64,000 nucleotides of DNA from Ceratopteris richardii (lineage: Eukaryota > Streptophyta > Polypodiopsida > Polypodiales > Pteridaceae): positions 135,694,868 through 135,758,867 of the forward strand of contig CM035412.1 in NCBI GenBank assembly GCA_020310875.1, given 5' to 3'. Positions 49,300 to 61,603 of this stretch are shown in pieces. The number at the start of each line of letters is the position of its first letter. Within the stretch, counting starts at the first letter, position 1. A program made the position numbers and the translations under genes. The notes beneath the pieces were generated by a model that worked only from the letters and a program-made list of their open reading frames with translations, ran no database searches and was not told the DNA's origin.

Positions 49300-49509
49300 G
49301 TTGGTGAGCCGCTTTACTACCTATACTAACCTCTAAGGAACAAACTGTAAGGAAACTTGAGAGTCGAGAGTGGAGACTCTTAGACTCGAAAGAGCAGTCC
49401 AGCATTTGCACAGCATTAGTCTAGTTTTGCATTACTGAGCACTGAGCACTGAGCTGCAGACACAACGTCAAAGAGTTTTATCATTGGAGCTATTCGCTGT
49501 TTGATTCCG
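49300..49509 (+). other. Putative non-coding leader exon
   Basis: GC-richer than its surroundings. It contains an ACTGAGC triplet repeat and ends TTCCG before a strong donor, GTAAGTAC, at 49510. Downstream exon-like units suggest a spliced leader. The left edge is arbitrary. Confidence 0.35.
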
Positions 49510-50013
49510 GTAAGTACATCCATGCTTGAAACAATGAAAATGCACATTGTGCATCATGATTTCAGTGCGTGCTTCATGTTCTTCTCATTTTTTTGGATAT
49601 GTAAGCAGTGAAGCATTCATATAATAGAGTAATTCGAATGATTTTTGTGTGACTATGTTGCTGAAAATGAAACACAAATACCATGTTTTGTTCATTTGAT
49701 ATGTGCTTTTTACATTGTGTTGTTCAAAACATACTGCAAAGAGTCGTGACTGTGAAAATGTGCGGTTTAATTTCGGTAAATATATCATGTTCAAAACTTT
49801 GAAAATGCACATCGTGCATCATTATTTCAGTGTGTGCTTCATGTTCGTCTCATTTTTTGGGATATGTAAGTAGTGGATCAAGTTTATTCGTACAATAGAG
49901 TTACTCCTATGATTTTTGTGTCACTGTGTTGCTCAAAACGGAATGCAAATAGCATGTTTCGTTCATTCGATGTGTTGTTCAAAACAGACTGCAATTAGTA
50001 TTGACTCTGTTTT
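49503..50013. repeat. About 264-bp tandem duplication
   Basis: 49503-49766 and 49767-50013 share GAAAATGCACAT, GTGCATCAT, TTTCAGTG, TGTGCTTCATGTTC and GGATATGTAAG in order. The donor GTAAGT of copy 1 reads GTAAAT in copy 2. Confidence 0.85.
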
Positions 50014-50639
50014 ACATTTGATGTGTCGTTTTAGAAGAAGAACCGATAAAACTCCATTTCATTATAGTTAGTTTACAAATACCTGTAAAAAAAAGCTTTA
50101 CTCTTACTCAGACAGTAGACTCCACTTGCGTATATTCTTGAAACTTTTTTTTTTTACAGATGGATACCTTTTGGGTGCTCGTTGCATCACATCATAAAAG
50201 GCCAAGTTGTATAGTTTCTGTCAATTTCTTTGAGCGTTTTTGAAGTATGATGATGTGTATTGTAATCTATCACATTTTTACGTGCCGAGAATTCCGTCTG
50301 TCTTTTTCACTTAAACTTTTGCAGTTTTGATTATGTTTAGCAGCTCTTAGGATTCACATTGAGCATTTGTTTCATCATCCATCTATGTGATTTATGCTTC
50401 AAAAATCCACATGTATTATTGTGTAATTCTCTCAAACATGCATGAAAGTGAATTGCACGAGCCATCTCTTCTCCTTGAGAGATAATGATCCCAAATAGTA
50501 GAACAAAAATTATTATGTTATTGCGCTATTGAACTAGGTTTGTTGTTGCGTTTCTCAATAGTTATACAGAGATTGGTTCATAAATTGATAATGAAAATAT
50601 ATATATATGATATGTGTACAACTACTAATCAACGCTATA

Positions 50640-51170
50640 ACAAATTTCTTTTTTATAGGACTTCACTTCAAAGAATAGCCCATTGGCAATCTCTTGCTAT
50701 CGTTTGAACATTGGCGGAATAGAAGAGCACTGTGAGACTGACTTGTATATGTCATTTTGCAATGAAGGCACATATTGAATAGGTATTCTTCATAAACAAA
50801 CATTCTGTTCGTCAAATTATGGGCTATTCTTTTTTACAGGACTGCACTTCAAAGAATAGCCCATTGGCAATCTCTTGCTGTCGTTTGAACATTGGCGGAA
50901 TAGAAGAGTACCGTGAGACTGACTTGTATATGACATTTTGCAACAAAGGCACATATTGAATAGGTATTCTTCATAAACAAACATTATGTTCGTCAAATTA
51001 TGGGCTATTGAATAAACTAGGGGCTATTCTTTTTTACAGGATTGCATTTCAAAGAATTTCCATTGGCAATCTCTTGCTGTCGTTTGAACATTGGCGGAAT
51101 AGAAGAGCATTGTGAGACTGACTTGTATATGACATTTTGCAATGAAGGCACATATTGAACAGGTATTCTC
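50640..51170 (+). repeat. Three tandem exon-like units
   Basis: Units at 50659-50782, 50840-50963 and 51040-51162 (124, 124 and 123 nt). Each is preceded by CTTTTTTATAG or CTTTTTTACAG (acceptor-like) and followed by AG then GTATTC (donor-like). Start-to-start distances are 181 and 200. In units 1 and 2 the first frame is open for 39 codons (S-K-N-S-P-L-A-I-S-C...) and then stops at TGA. Unit 3 has lost one base. All six amino-acid differences between units 1 and 2 are replacements, so protein constraint is unlikely. It is more plausible as a repeated untranslated exon. Confidence 0.8.
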
Positions 51171-52059
51171 CAAAAACAAACATTCTGTTCATCAAACACT
51201 GTGAGACATGCAGCATGAGTATCTTTGATTTCTTAAATAAATTTGTGCACATGTTGTTGAAATGAATATGTGATAGTGTTGGTTATTAGTTCTATATATA
51301 TGATATTTTTTTTTTTTAAAACGTAATTTTATTATTGCAGTGCGAAATTGCTTTGATTAGTTATCTACATAAACGTTATCTCTTCAAACTGCATTTGATT
51401 GATTATTTGCGATTCTTTTCATAAACTGCATAAACGTTATCTCTTTTCATAATCTACAAAAACGTTATCTCTTCAAAATGAATTTGATTGATTATTTGCG
51501 AATTATTTTTTTCAATAAATGCATAAAAGATGTGTTCACAATTGATAATATAGACTTTGATTTTTCATCTTGTATAATGTAAACTCGATAGTGTTATGAG
51601 TTTTTGCCAAAGACCATAAAATTTCTCTCAATACATGTAATTTGATAAGCATAATTTCTTCCTATTTGCAGCACTTCATGACTTAGTCTTGCAGTTCATG
51701 GTTCACGAACGTGTATTCTCCACACTCTTGCACTTGTTTACATAGTCTTCTACCTTAGCAATACTAATATAAGTTGTATTAGCAATAGTACTAGTATTAA
51801 TACTAGTACTAGCATTACTAGTAGTACTAGTATCACTAGTATTATTAGTAGTGGTAAATAAATTAGTAGTATATTATTATCCTCTTTGACATTCTACATG
51901 GAAAATCATATGTTTTGAAATTCAAATATCAAATCTTCTCGTCATACCACTTCACTTTGAATCTATCTCTCTTGTTTTGTGAGAAATTAGTTTTTATTTA
52001 AATATAAATTTATGAAATTAAAATTATGTGTATTTTTTGATAGGATATAATCTATAAAC
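51171..52059. other. Intron-like AT-rich sequence
   Basis: Contains a small duplication of AAACGTTATCTCTT (51374, 51431 and 51469) and a self-complementary AGTACT/ATTAGT triplet run at about 51770-51870. It ends in TTTTTGATAG, a possible acceptor before the next ORF. Confidence 0.45.
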
Positions 52060-52515
52060 ATGTCAGGAGAGAGTTCACAAGATGCAGTTCATGAAATAGT
52101 ACAAAATGTAGTACAATGAATTGGAAGACCAAAACGTGATAAAAACCAACAAACATTAGATCACTTTCGTGTACAACGTCAACGATTAGATCTAAATGAA
52201 GGTGTAGTAGAAAACCATGTACATGAAGGTGAAAGTCAACGACCTAGAGTAAATGAAATAGATATAAACAAGAGGAAAGAGGTTGAAAGATCATTTTTAT
52301 CACATTGGAATCAGAAACATAAATGGGATTATTCTATCATTGGCTCAGATGGTAAGCAATGCATAAAATGTATGTGGAATTTGGTTTTAAGACTCCTTTT
52401 GCACGTGAAGGATCATCTACTATTCAACTACAAGCTCTTGATAAGCATGCAGAGTCAGAACCTCATAAGGTATCTACACAACGATGGACTTCAGTCAATA
52501 GTGCTTTTGCCTAAA
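52060..52515 (+). pseudogene. Broken zinc-finger, transposase-like protein N-terminus
   Basis: ATG at 52060 (MSGESSQDAVHEIVQ). A TGA follows at codon 20, probably an Arg codon mutated, before IGRPKRDKNQQTLDHF, which is AT-hook-like. Next come FLSHWNQKHKWDYSIIGSDG and a C-x2-C pair, a frameshift near 52372, then EFGFKTPFAREGSSTIQLQA and a DKHAESEPHK stretch supplying the two His. This is the plan of the BED-like zinc finger at the start of hAT-type transposases and their domesticated relatives. It is cut at 52515 by a Copia fragment. The family assignment is moderate; the breaks are seen directly. Confidence 0.5.
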
Positions 52516-53340
52516 AACCTTGTGAGAGGTTTGCATGATGCAACATAGAAATTTCTCTATCTTGAATAGTCCTATTCATCCTTTCAGCTACACCAATCTT
52601 TACTAGGGTATAAGGAGCTGTAAACTCTCTACAAATCCCTCTAGATTAACAAAAGGCTGAATTCATGTGAGGTATACTCACCCCCATTATCTGAACGTAA
52701 AGCCTTAAGCTTAGATCCTTTATTAGTCTCAACTGAAGCAAGCCATTTTCTAAAAGTAGGGAATACCTCATCCTTTGATTTGATAGGATATACCCAAACT
52801 TCTCTAGTAGCATCATCTATGAAAGCAACAAAGTAAAGAGAACCACCTAAGGACCTAGTGGGCATATGACCACACACATCTGTATGAACGAGACCTAAAG
52901 GCTGAATTGAAGAGTCAATGTGTGTTCTATGCACATTTCTAGTTTGCTTTCCATATTGACAATGCTCACAAAATGAAAAATCAAAGAAAGATAACATAGG
53001 TAAGTAGCCAGAACGAGAAAGATTTTCCATTCCACTACTAGATATATGGCCCAAACGACCATCAGTGGACAAATGGTCACCATAGTCTCCTCGAGTGCTC
53101 TCTCCACACTTCCTACATGCCTACCTAGATCCTTTGTGTAGAATGCCTCACCTCCTGATGGGAAGTTCATGAATGTGTTGGACATCCCTTCTTTTCCAAA
53201 GCAGAGTGTCAACCCCACCTGATTTTTACACAAGCACTCAGAATCACAATGCAAACCGAAGGAACTTTTGGTGCTAGGACGAGCATGCCCGCAGTGGACT
53301 TTGAGAACCTACTGGTAGAGGCCCATCCCTTCAATGAGGT
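52516..53340 (-). pseudogene. Copia integrase fragment
   Basis: Minus strand. LGHISSSGMENLSR and CEHCQYGKQTR (zinc-binding part) are followed by HTDVCGH, FIDDATREVW and SDNGGEYTSHEF. A frameshift follows near 52641, then the segment that should carry the catalytic Glu (IGVAERMNRTI type) is decayed with stops. Upstream, 53080-53340 is the out-of-frame GAG-pre-integrase part. RT and the rest are absent. Confidence 0.8.
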
Positions 53341-53360
53341 CTTCAGCTTTTTAGGACTTC

Positions 53361-54060
53361 ATGGGACCAATGCCTATTGATGCTCCTCTTATAGGAAGGA
53401 AAGAGAAAGTACATAGTAACTCACAATGGTTCCAAGGTTTAGCAGGACCCCTGGCTGATGCAGAGCACATTTACGATGCAACCTTGTGCTTTAGTGGTGA
53501 TACGTGGGGAAGATATCAATTCTTCTCATGTGATTTTGAAGCTCTTCAGTATTTAGAGGAATTAAGACCACTTTAGGAAAGGGCAAGATTCATACCCAAT
53601 TTTTATCACTGTTATTATTTGATCACAAAGATGTATCGGAGGATAGGTTGTAGTGGAAATAGGAAGATGGTTTGGAGGTGGTAATCCAAGCTAAGCTTCA
53701 CACCTTACGACCTACAACCCTCAACGAGGCTATATCTTCTGCCTATGATGTAGAGAAAGAATTCCAGTCCATAACCAAGTCACTTTATCTACAACAACCA
53801 CGTCAACGACCACTTTTTGCTAAACCAAATTTTCCCATGAAACGTAATTTTAATGCCCCATCTTACCCTAGTTTTCCTCATCCACTGCAATCCAATTATT
53901 CAACTGCACCTATTGCTTCATCTCTCCAACCTAGCAAACCACCTACCCTACAAACTTCAGCAATGGATGCCCAACAGAACCGACCATGAATCACCTGCTA
54001 GAATTGTGGTAAACTTGGACATACAAAAACGAAGTGCCAATTGCGACCTCTTAACATGAA
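53361..54060 (+). pseudogene. gag: Ty3/gypsy gag remnant
   Basis: VIQAKLHTLRPTTLNEAISS (about 53675) matches the end of the retrotransposon gag domain. A Pro/Gln-rich linker and a zinc knuckle at 53997-54040 follow (C-x2-C-GKLGH-x4-C). Within the knuckle the base before NCGK is part of a TAG stop, and there is a TGA at 53987-53989. The N-terminal half of gag is missing: the piece starts directly after the Copia fragment. Confidence 0.7.
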
Positions 54061-54199
54061 ACCCGCTGCAACTCAAGTACATAACATGGAGGCCCATAAT
54101 GAAGAAATTCCTCCTCTTTGGACAGAGGAATCATTGGAGAAGGACTTAAGTACCTTGGATAATGATATCTCTCTTCATTCTCTACTTTGCATGCAGGGT

Positions 54200-55790
54200 A
54201 CTATAAACAACAAACTTGTTAAAATTTACATGATGATGGTAGTTCACATGACTTCATTTCACATTTATTAGTACAAGAACTTAAATTAAAAATGTTTCCT
54301 TCTTTGTATAAAGTAAAATCTACATTTCAAGGTAATCGTTATAAGGTAACACGAGAAGTGCAAGATGTTACGGTTAGCATAGGCCCATATGTTGATTCAT
54401 GAACATTTTTAAGTGCACCTTCGCAATCTTACGATGTTATACTAGGTATGCCTTTTCATCATCATTATAACCCATGCATTGACTACCATACACATACTTT
54501 TAACTTTGAATTTAAAGGTCAAATTATTACTTTGTCTGCACGACATGATTTCCAGCCATTTCCATTGATTAGTCATACTCAAGTAAAAAGTGCATTTAGG
54601 AAAGGATTCAATTCATGCATTGTCTTTGTCAATGTCATCAATGATTATACTCATACACTTCCTGATGCACATAAACCTCTCATGACTACTTATAAGGATT
54701 GTTTTATGTCTGAGTATCCCTCTGAACTACCACCATCTTGAGGATCCTTTGACCATAGCATAGACTTAATCCCTGGTAGTTCTCCTCCTCATAAAGCATC
54801 TTATAGACATGGCCCACTACACCAAAAGGAAATAGAAAACCAAGTAAAAGACCTACTACAGAAAGGGCTTATAAGGCCTAGTTCTTTCCCATTTGGAGCA
54901 CCAGTTCTCTTAGTAGAGAAGAAGAATAAAACTTATCGAATGTGCATTGATTATAGAGCCCTTAACAAGATCACAATAAAGAATAGATACCCCATTCCTC
55001 GAATAGATGGTCTTTTAGATAAATTATGAGGAGCTCGCGTCTTTAGTAAAATTGATCTAAAATCAGGATACCATCAGATTTGTATGATGCAAAGTGATAT
55101 TTTTAAGATTGCATTTATAACTCAAACATGCCATTATGAATTTATGGTAATGCCCTTTGGACTTACTAATGCCCCTGCTTCATTTGCACGAATGATGAAT
55201 AACATTTTTCTTGATTTCCAAGCTTTTGTTCTTGTATTTTTTGACGGTATACTTGTTTATAGTAAGAACGATAGTGAGCATGAGAAGCATCTTAAAACAA
55301 TTTTTCATTTACTATGAGAGAACACACTCTACGCTAATCCTGAAAAGAGTTACTTCTTTCAACGTAAGCTAGAATATCTAGGACATATTATTTCAAGTGA
55401 AGGTGTGCATGTGGATCCAAAAAAGATTAAAGTTATAGTAGAATGGCCTATACCACAATCAATCAATGATGTTCGTTCTTTTCTTGGGTTGGCTAGTTTC
55501 TATAGGAAGTTTGTTCGAAATTTTTCTTATTTAGCATTGCCCCTTACCTTGTTATTGAAAAAGAAAATAAAAGTTCCATGGGAACTTACCCAACAACAAT
55601 CCTTTGAAAAACTCAAACATGCACTTTCACATGCACCTGTTTTACAATTACCTGATTTTTCACAACCCTTTCATGTTGTTACTGATGCTAGTCATTCAGA
55701 GATAGGTGTAGTTTTAATGCAAAATGATCATCCCATTGCATTTGAGAGTAGGAAGCTTAAGCCCTCAGAAAAGAATTATAGTACATAACT
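54200..55790 (+). pseudogene. pol: Ty3/gypsy protease, RT and partial RNase H
   Basis: One frame runs from DDGSSHDFISHLL (protease, after a frameshift near 54225) through YDVILGMPF. RT follows: [47 protein letters not shown] and [12 protein letters not shown]. The catalytic site reads FFDGILVYS, so one of the two metal-binding Asp is Gly. Thumb (LEYLGHIISSEGV) and RNase H (VTDASHSEIGVVL, then FESRKLKPSEKNYST) follow. RNase H stops at 55788 before its later catalytic residues. Stops near 54402, 54739, 55028 and 55315. Confidence 0.88.
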
Positions 55791-55860
55791 CTTTTCATAT
55801 TAGTTTACTTGAACCACTAAAGGAACTTTACCACTCACTCCACTTCTTGATGACCCTCCT

Positions 55861-56010
55861 TTGATTGAAGAACAATCTGAAATCTTGGTTTTTGAGAAAA
55901 TAATTGATCATGATGTCACTACTACACGCACAGGTACTCAATACCATCAATATTTGGTTAAGTACAAAAATCACTCTATTGAAGAATGTCAATGGATACA
56001 TAAAACACAA
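55861..56010 (+). pseudogene. Gypsy chromodomain-like C-terminus
   Basis: HQYLVKYKNHSIEECQWIHK resembles the chromodomain at the end of chromovirus integrase. It follows RNase H within 70 bases, so the integrase zinc finger and DDE core, normally over 1 kb, are deleted. The frame runs on into the LTR of the inserted element at 56058. Confidence 0.65.
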
Positions 56011-56057
56011 TTAACACCTTATTATGACCACTTATTTTTTTCATATCATACACAAAC

Positions 56058-56326
56058 TCTTAAGCCTTTTTATTGCCGCACGCTGCCGCTGAGAGCCACG
56101 TGAGCGTCCACCACTCTAAGACACACAGAGATATCGTGTTCTATCCTCCCATCCGCCGAGCTTCTCCCTTACTCTTACAAGATAAGTGAGACAATAAATA
56201 CTCACATGAGAGTTCTAATAGGCTGTCTTCTCAAGTCCTCTACCAAGTGAGGTAAGATGCCTCAAATGATGCCATGGCCTATATGTGCCATCTCACTATC
56301 TAAAGTTATGCATCCATGATGTGACA
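56058..56326 (-). repeat. 3' LTR of copy A
   Basis: 269 bp. On the element strand it runs TGTCACATC ... GGCTTAAGA, a TG...GA terminus rather than TG...CA. It differs from the other LTR at four places: CACGTGAG/CACGCGAG, CCCATCC/CCCAGCC, GGCTGTC/GGCTCTC and GCCTATA/GCCCATA. Confidence 0.95.
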
Positions 56327-56339
56327 TTTCCTTCCCCTT
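56327..56339 (-). promoter_or_regulatory. Polypurine tract of copy A
   Basis: The element strand reads AAGGGGAAGGAAA immediately before the 3' LTR. Confidence 0.85.
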
Positions 56340-59300
56340 GAGAGCATTTTCGTCCTCGAAAATGTCAATGAAATGTCCGTAATGGTAGAAGAAGGTGCTC
56401 GGACTCCCCTGAACCCCATGTACTCTATGTACATGGTCATCTCTGTGTGTTGTTTCCCCATATCCTTCCCCTTAAGAAGTCTCATATGAGATTATCTCAA
56501 AGGTGGGAAACCGTCTGAGTGGTGCCTATTATCTCCCATGTACACTCCACTTCCAAACTATCACTCCCATAACATACAACATCATCCAAATGACCTAAGT
56601 CCATATGATGTATCCTGCATGGAGCAATAGCATGTAAGGCAAGTGTAAAAGTGCCAAGCTTATTGGCTTGACCGTATTGTAATGGAGATAGTAAACCATA
56701 TAATCGTTTGAAATATAGAACAAAGTCCCATAAAAAGTGACTTCAAACCCATCTAGGAGTACATGATAGATTGCCCTCATGCCACTCTAGGTCTTGCTAA
56801 CCTTGAGTGTAATCACTAGTAGTTTTGTCTAAACTACCTTGTGAACTATGCAAATCCATCATCTAGCTCATACATAAGAATTTCTTGGTAGTAAAATGAA
56901 ATCTCTATATTCGACCAACCCAGAAATCTGTGGTTTGTCATCCTTTACCATTGGACAAAGTTCTATTGGAAGAGCATTTATTGGCACTAGTGCAAACTCT
57001 AATATTTCTCTTCCCTGTAGTTTGCCATATGAATGCAAAAAGCATTCCCTTTGAGATTCAGATAATCCTTCAGTACCCATCCTCCTAACTGATGTTTACA
57101 CATCATGCTCATGATGTAACACCAACTAAGAGTTTGGTACCTCCATAGGTTAGATATCTCCATATCTCCTAGAAACCCTAAAGAGAGAAGTCATAAGTCT
57201 ATTCCCAATCTAACTAATGTCAATAACTAGATCATCTCATCTAGTCAAAGACCATCACTGGAAGTACAAATAACTACTTCTCTCAAGAGTCTCCATGTGA
57301 GACTCAATCTAACCAGTATGATTACCTGATCTCCCTCTTGTCTTTGATAGAAGAGTGCCACTCCTATCTAGACCATCTAAATGAGAAAGTGAAACTCTCT
57401 TCATGTCTCTCTCTGTAATCTCCTCTAAGAAAAAGAGGTCTGGTAGTGGAATCTATTCCACTTTCCCTTTCCCTTTGAAAGAGATTCTGTTGAATCCAGT
57501 TTCTCTACTCATCCATAGGTGAGAACATGCACATAAGTTCTCCATACTTTCCTTCAAAACTAGTGGAGAAAGAGACTCCCATGTGAAGGAAAATTACATT
57601 GAAAAGTAGAGTAAATGAATTCCGTATGAAATAAAGACTAAGAGATGTTTTCCATACACCTCTTCTGTCTAAAGGAAAACATACTGTACTCTTCTCCTAT
57701 GAAGAAATCATGTTTTCCTTGAGTTCCTCCTCTCTCACGGAGTAGGAGCTAAAGTGAGACCACTAAACTAAAGTGAGATCTCTCATGGATCTCTGAGCTG
57801 ATTCCCACTTTCTCCTTTCCTTAAAAGAGAGATTCATGAATTTATTTAGTCCTCTCTTCCATAACTAATGCATAATCCTTCATAAAGGTGTATGTAGTGA
57901 AGAGTGGAGAAAATGAATTCCTAATAGGGGTCAAAGTCCTCTACTAAAATGGTCAGCAATGATATGACATGATACCGTAAACACATGTGTATCCATAGTA
58001 AAGAACTATCTCTGCCAACCATACTCTATGCATGGATCTATACGATCCACTCAAACTGATGGAATTATCGCTCCTGAAAGACTGAAAAATGAGTATGTGA
58101 TACCAATGGTGATAAAATCACCTATCACATTCTCTACTGGAAGAATAAATCGTCCCAATACTGTGAAGGATAACTCCCAGTCCTAGTAGGAGATGTCCAC
58201 TAAGAGCTCTCCTCTGATCTAGTGAGACATGACAGCATGAATGATGAGTCCTTTTCTCCCTGGCCATAGATGAAGAGTGTTCAAAGGGAAGTCGTTTCCA
58301 CCGTCCCATACCAGTGGAACCTTCTTCCAATTCATGTTGTCATACCTACACTAAACCAAATATATATTCCATCCATATGTAATGGAATATATAGGTGGAC
58401 TCCAATGAATCCCATATCCTAAAATCATATCAGTGGACTCCAATGAGTCCCATGTCCTCGAACTAGTTAGTTTGGTTCTAATCATCACATGACAATGGAT
58501 ATCCTTTTCTTATTCCAAACCAACTTGTTCCTAGGTACCCAGACTAAGCCTAGGTACCTCTCTGTAGATCCCGATATACATATATGTGTATTGGGTACCC
58601 CAACTATTGCTGACTAAGGGATCTATGCTCTATACCATAGAGCTAGTGCCATACCTATGGCCTTCCCAACCATCACTCGAATCACATAGCACCCGTCGAT
58701 GTTGTCTCATGAAACCCATCTTTGTGATCCCATCTATTTGGTTTCCTTAGTAGTGTAGCAGAAATGCTTCACTACTCGCTCAAGTGAGGTGTATCAGTGA
58801 AACTACTGAGTTTTTGGGTATTCCTAATAATACCCCATAGTCTCCTAATCATCATGTGAGACTCTTGTGAAGATAACTAAATCTTCACTGACTTGGAGAT
58901 TATCATAAATGTATCTCCCGTGCATGTATGCAACTTCTCATAACCTATAGGATTGCTTGTGCACATTCCTAATGGTGAAGGTACACGTCCTTCCTTTTAG
59001 CAATCCTATGGTCTAAATCCATAAGGATTATGTGTAGGGATCCTATTCCTAATGAAGTTGCCTTATATAATACTATGATGGTCCTAAGTCCATCAAATAC
59101 ATGCTTAGAAGCATGCATACACCTTATTGAAGTTTGCAGAAAGGGCATGTTACCATGCCATAACATTCTTACCTAAAGGTAAGTGCGTATATAACGCCAT
59201 ACGATGGGAAAAATTTCGACAGGATTTCCCCAGTAGATGGAATCCCAAAAAATTTTACCATAAGCTCAGTGGCACAAAGGCCACCCAACGACATAGGGCT

Positions 59301-61535
59301 TGACAGGCCCATGGCATGCACGCCATAAACTCATATATGGATTCCATATCCTGCAAAAACATAAAAGCAATTGCTAGCAACCATTCTCTGAGTTGCATAG
59401 CCATATAATTTCTGTAATCCTCTTTCCTGTAAACAATCAAAAAGTATACTTCTTGCCTGTCGATCCATACTTTTAGAATTTAAATAATGATCAACATTTG
59501 ATGTATGCAATCCAATCTGCATGTACATACAGAACATGCCATGACATAAAGTAAAATGCCTGAAGCATAAAATATACGTCCCTGAGTAGTTTGATTTTGG
59601 AATTGCATGCATCCATTCGTTCTCGACAAGCTTTGAGACCTCTGCACCTTCCTCCTCAGGTCCTAACATAAACTTTGAAGTGTCCGAAAACATCGGAACA
59701 CTCCCCAAAACATAAAATATGGTCAAGTGATTACCAAAATAATGTAAATTTAGTCAAAAAATGCATTAGTAATCCTTCTTTAGACCTGAAAAAACCACTT
59801 TAGGACCTGCAAATGTTCATAACTGAAATATATAGCATGTGCAAAGAAATCGAAGTGAAATTACTCAATTCGCCTTCCCGGGTTGAAAGATATGGCTCCC
59901 GGAAGGTAGTCGCCAAAACTGTTCAGACTTTGCAGAGATGTTCAGACCTGCAAAAATACTTATTTTCCAAAATTTCTTTTCATAAACTTAAAGTAGACCT
60001 TGTGATCTTCGAAACGAGCCATAGCACGTCCTATTTGGAATTTTCTAGCCCAAGATATGGCCATTCCAAGTGGGACATGTCAAACTAGTGGACTGTTGGA
60101 GGGGCTGGACAAAGTGTAAAAAAGTGATTTTTGGGGTGCCCAAAAGCATTCTTCCATCAAGCAAATGCTAAAATTCTCTCCATAATCTCAGAGAGTGGTA
60201 TATGAAGATGCTTAGGCCTATTTTCACCTTTCCAAATCCTCCCTTTGTGCATGCTAATTCGCTCCCCAAAGTAGGCCTAAATCAAGATTTTTACTTTCAT
60301 GTAAAAACTTAAATGGGAGCTCTTAGCAAGCTTATAATCCACTCCTAATGTGGATTTTTCTTGGATTTTCTCTTCTCCAAGATAATTCATACACCATAAG
60401 TCATGTGTGTATGCATTAATCCCTAGGAGCCTCTTGAATGATCTCTTTTCTTACTCCCCAAAGTAGAGTTTGGCAAAAATTAAGATCTAATTTTTTCCAA
60501 AAAGTGCGGGAAGGGGGTCTTTGAGGAAGTAAAATTCCTCCTTAACTTATCTTTTTGATGAATCTAATGATTCACCTAAGAATTCCACGCACCATACTCT
60601 CAGTATATATACTTTTTCCCATCCATCCATATTTATTGCACCTCTTTTGCCCTCTTCCAAAATGGGAATTTCTCAAATTGAGGTGCTGAAATTTTTCTCA
60701 AACTGTGATGGAAGGGGGTTTTGTGGAGCTTCAAACTCCCATCAAACTGAGGTATCTTTTGGGTTTCTTAATCTTATATGGAAGTCCATATGCTAAACTA
60801 TAGGCGTGCATGGTTTTTTCAATAAATCTATGAAAAAACCCACTTCATTTTCCCTTCCAAAAATGGCTATTTATCAAAATAGCTCCTGAAATTTATGTAA
60901 AAATCATAAAAATAGGCTACTTTGGAGGTGCCTAAAGCTTACCCTTTCTTGTAATTTGAGGGAATTCTCGACTTTAGATGAGCACATATACCTCATACCC
61001 TCCATACATTTGATTTTCCCTCAAAGAGCTTTGCTCAAAGCCCTTCCTTTCTCTTTCCCAAGAATGGAGTATTACAATAATTAGCTTTGGGAAATAACAA
61101 ACGAAACTTTCATACCTGTGCTTAGCATGAAGATCCATGTTCTTTTACTTGAAAGCCGGTGTCAGAGAGTTGATGAAAAGAATGCTCTTCATTCATGGAC
61201 TCATAGTATGCCGCATGTGCATCCAATCTGCATCTCTCCTATCTCTTCTTGATTCTCAATGGAAGATGCCTTTCTAGAACTTAACTCCTTTTGCCTAATT
61301 CCTCAAGGAAGTCCCATTGAGATCTCTGTCTCCTTGGCCTTGACGAGAAGCAATGAGTTATTACGTGCTACTCACGAGGTTCCTTGGGATCTTAGGCTTC
61401 TCTGAGGGGCCTCCTTCCTCCCCTAAAGCATACGAAAGCGGCCAAAAGTAGACGCCGCAGCTGATCCATATCATATTTTTGGATATGATGTTCCATCAAC
61501 GTGAGTAGGCGCCTTGGATAGAACGCATGTCTTTC

Positions 61536-61580
61536 TTGGGCATGGCGAGGGTTCAAATCCTCCAGGCTGCAGTCGCGTGG
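61536..61580 (+). other. tRNA-like B-box segment beside the primer site
   Basis: GCGAGGGTTCAAATCCTCC resembles a tRNA T-arm with B box GGTTCAAATCC. About 30 bases upstream, TAGGCGCCTTGGATAGAACG weakly resembles a D-arm. The T-stem has a mismatch, and I cannot fold a full cloverleaf. It is not a functional tRNA gene. Confidence 0.3.
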
Positions 61581-61590
61581 CAGAATCGCT

Positions 61591-61602
61591 GCTCTGATAC
61601 CA
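61591..61602 (-). promoter_or_regulatory. Primer binding site of copy A
   Basis: The element strand reads TGGTATCAGAGC, one base after the 5' LTR. Confidence 0.93.
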
Positions 61603-61603
61603 A

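Noticed and set aside
59331..59726. 131-codon minus-strand frame in the non-coding element as a captured gene
   Set aside because: No recognised motif, and nothing indicates conservation. I could not support coding.
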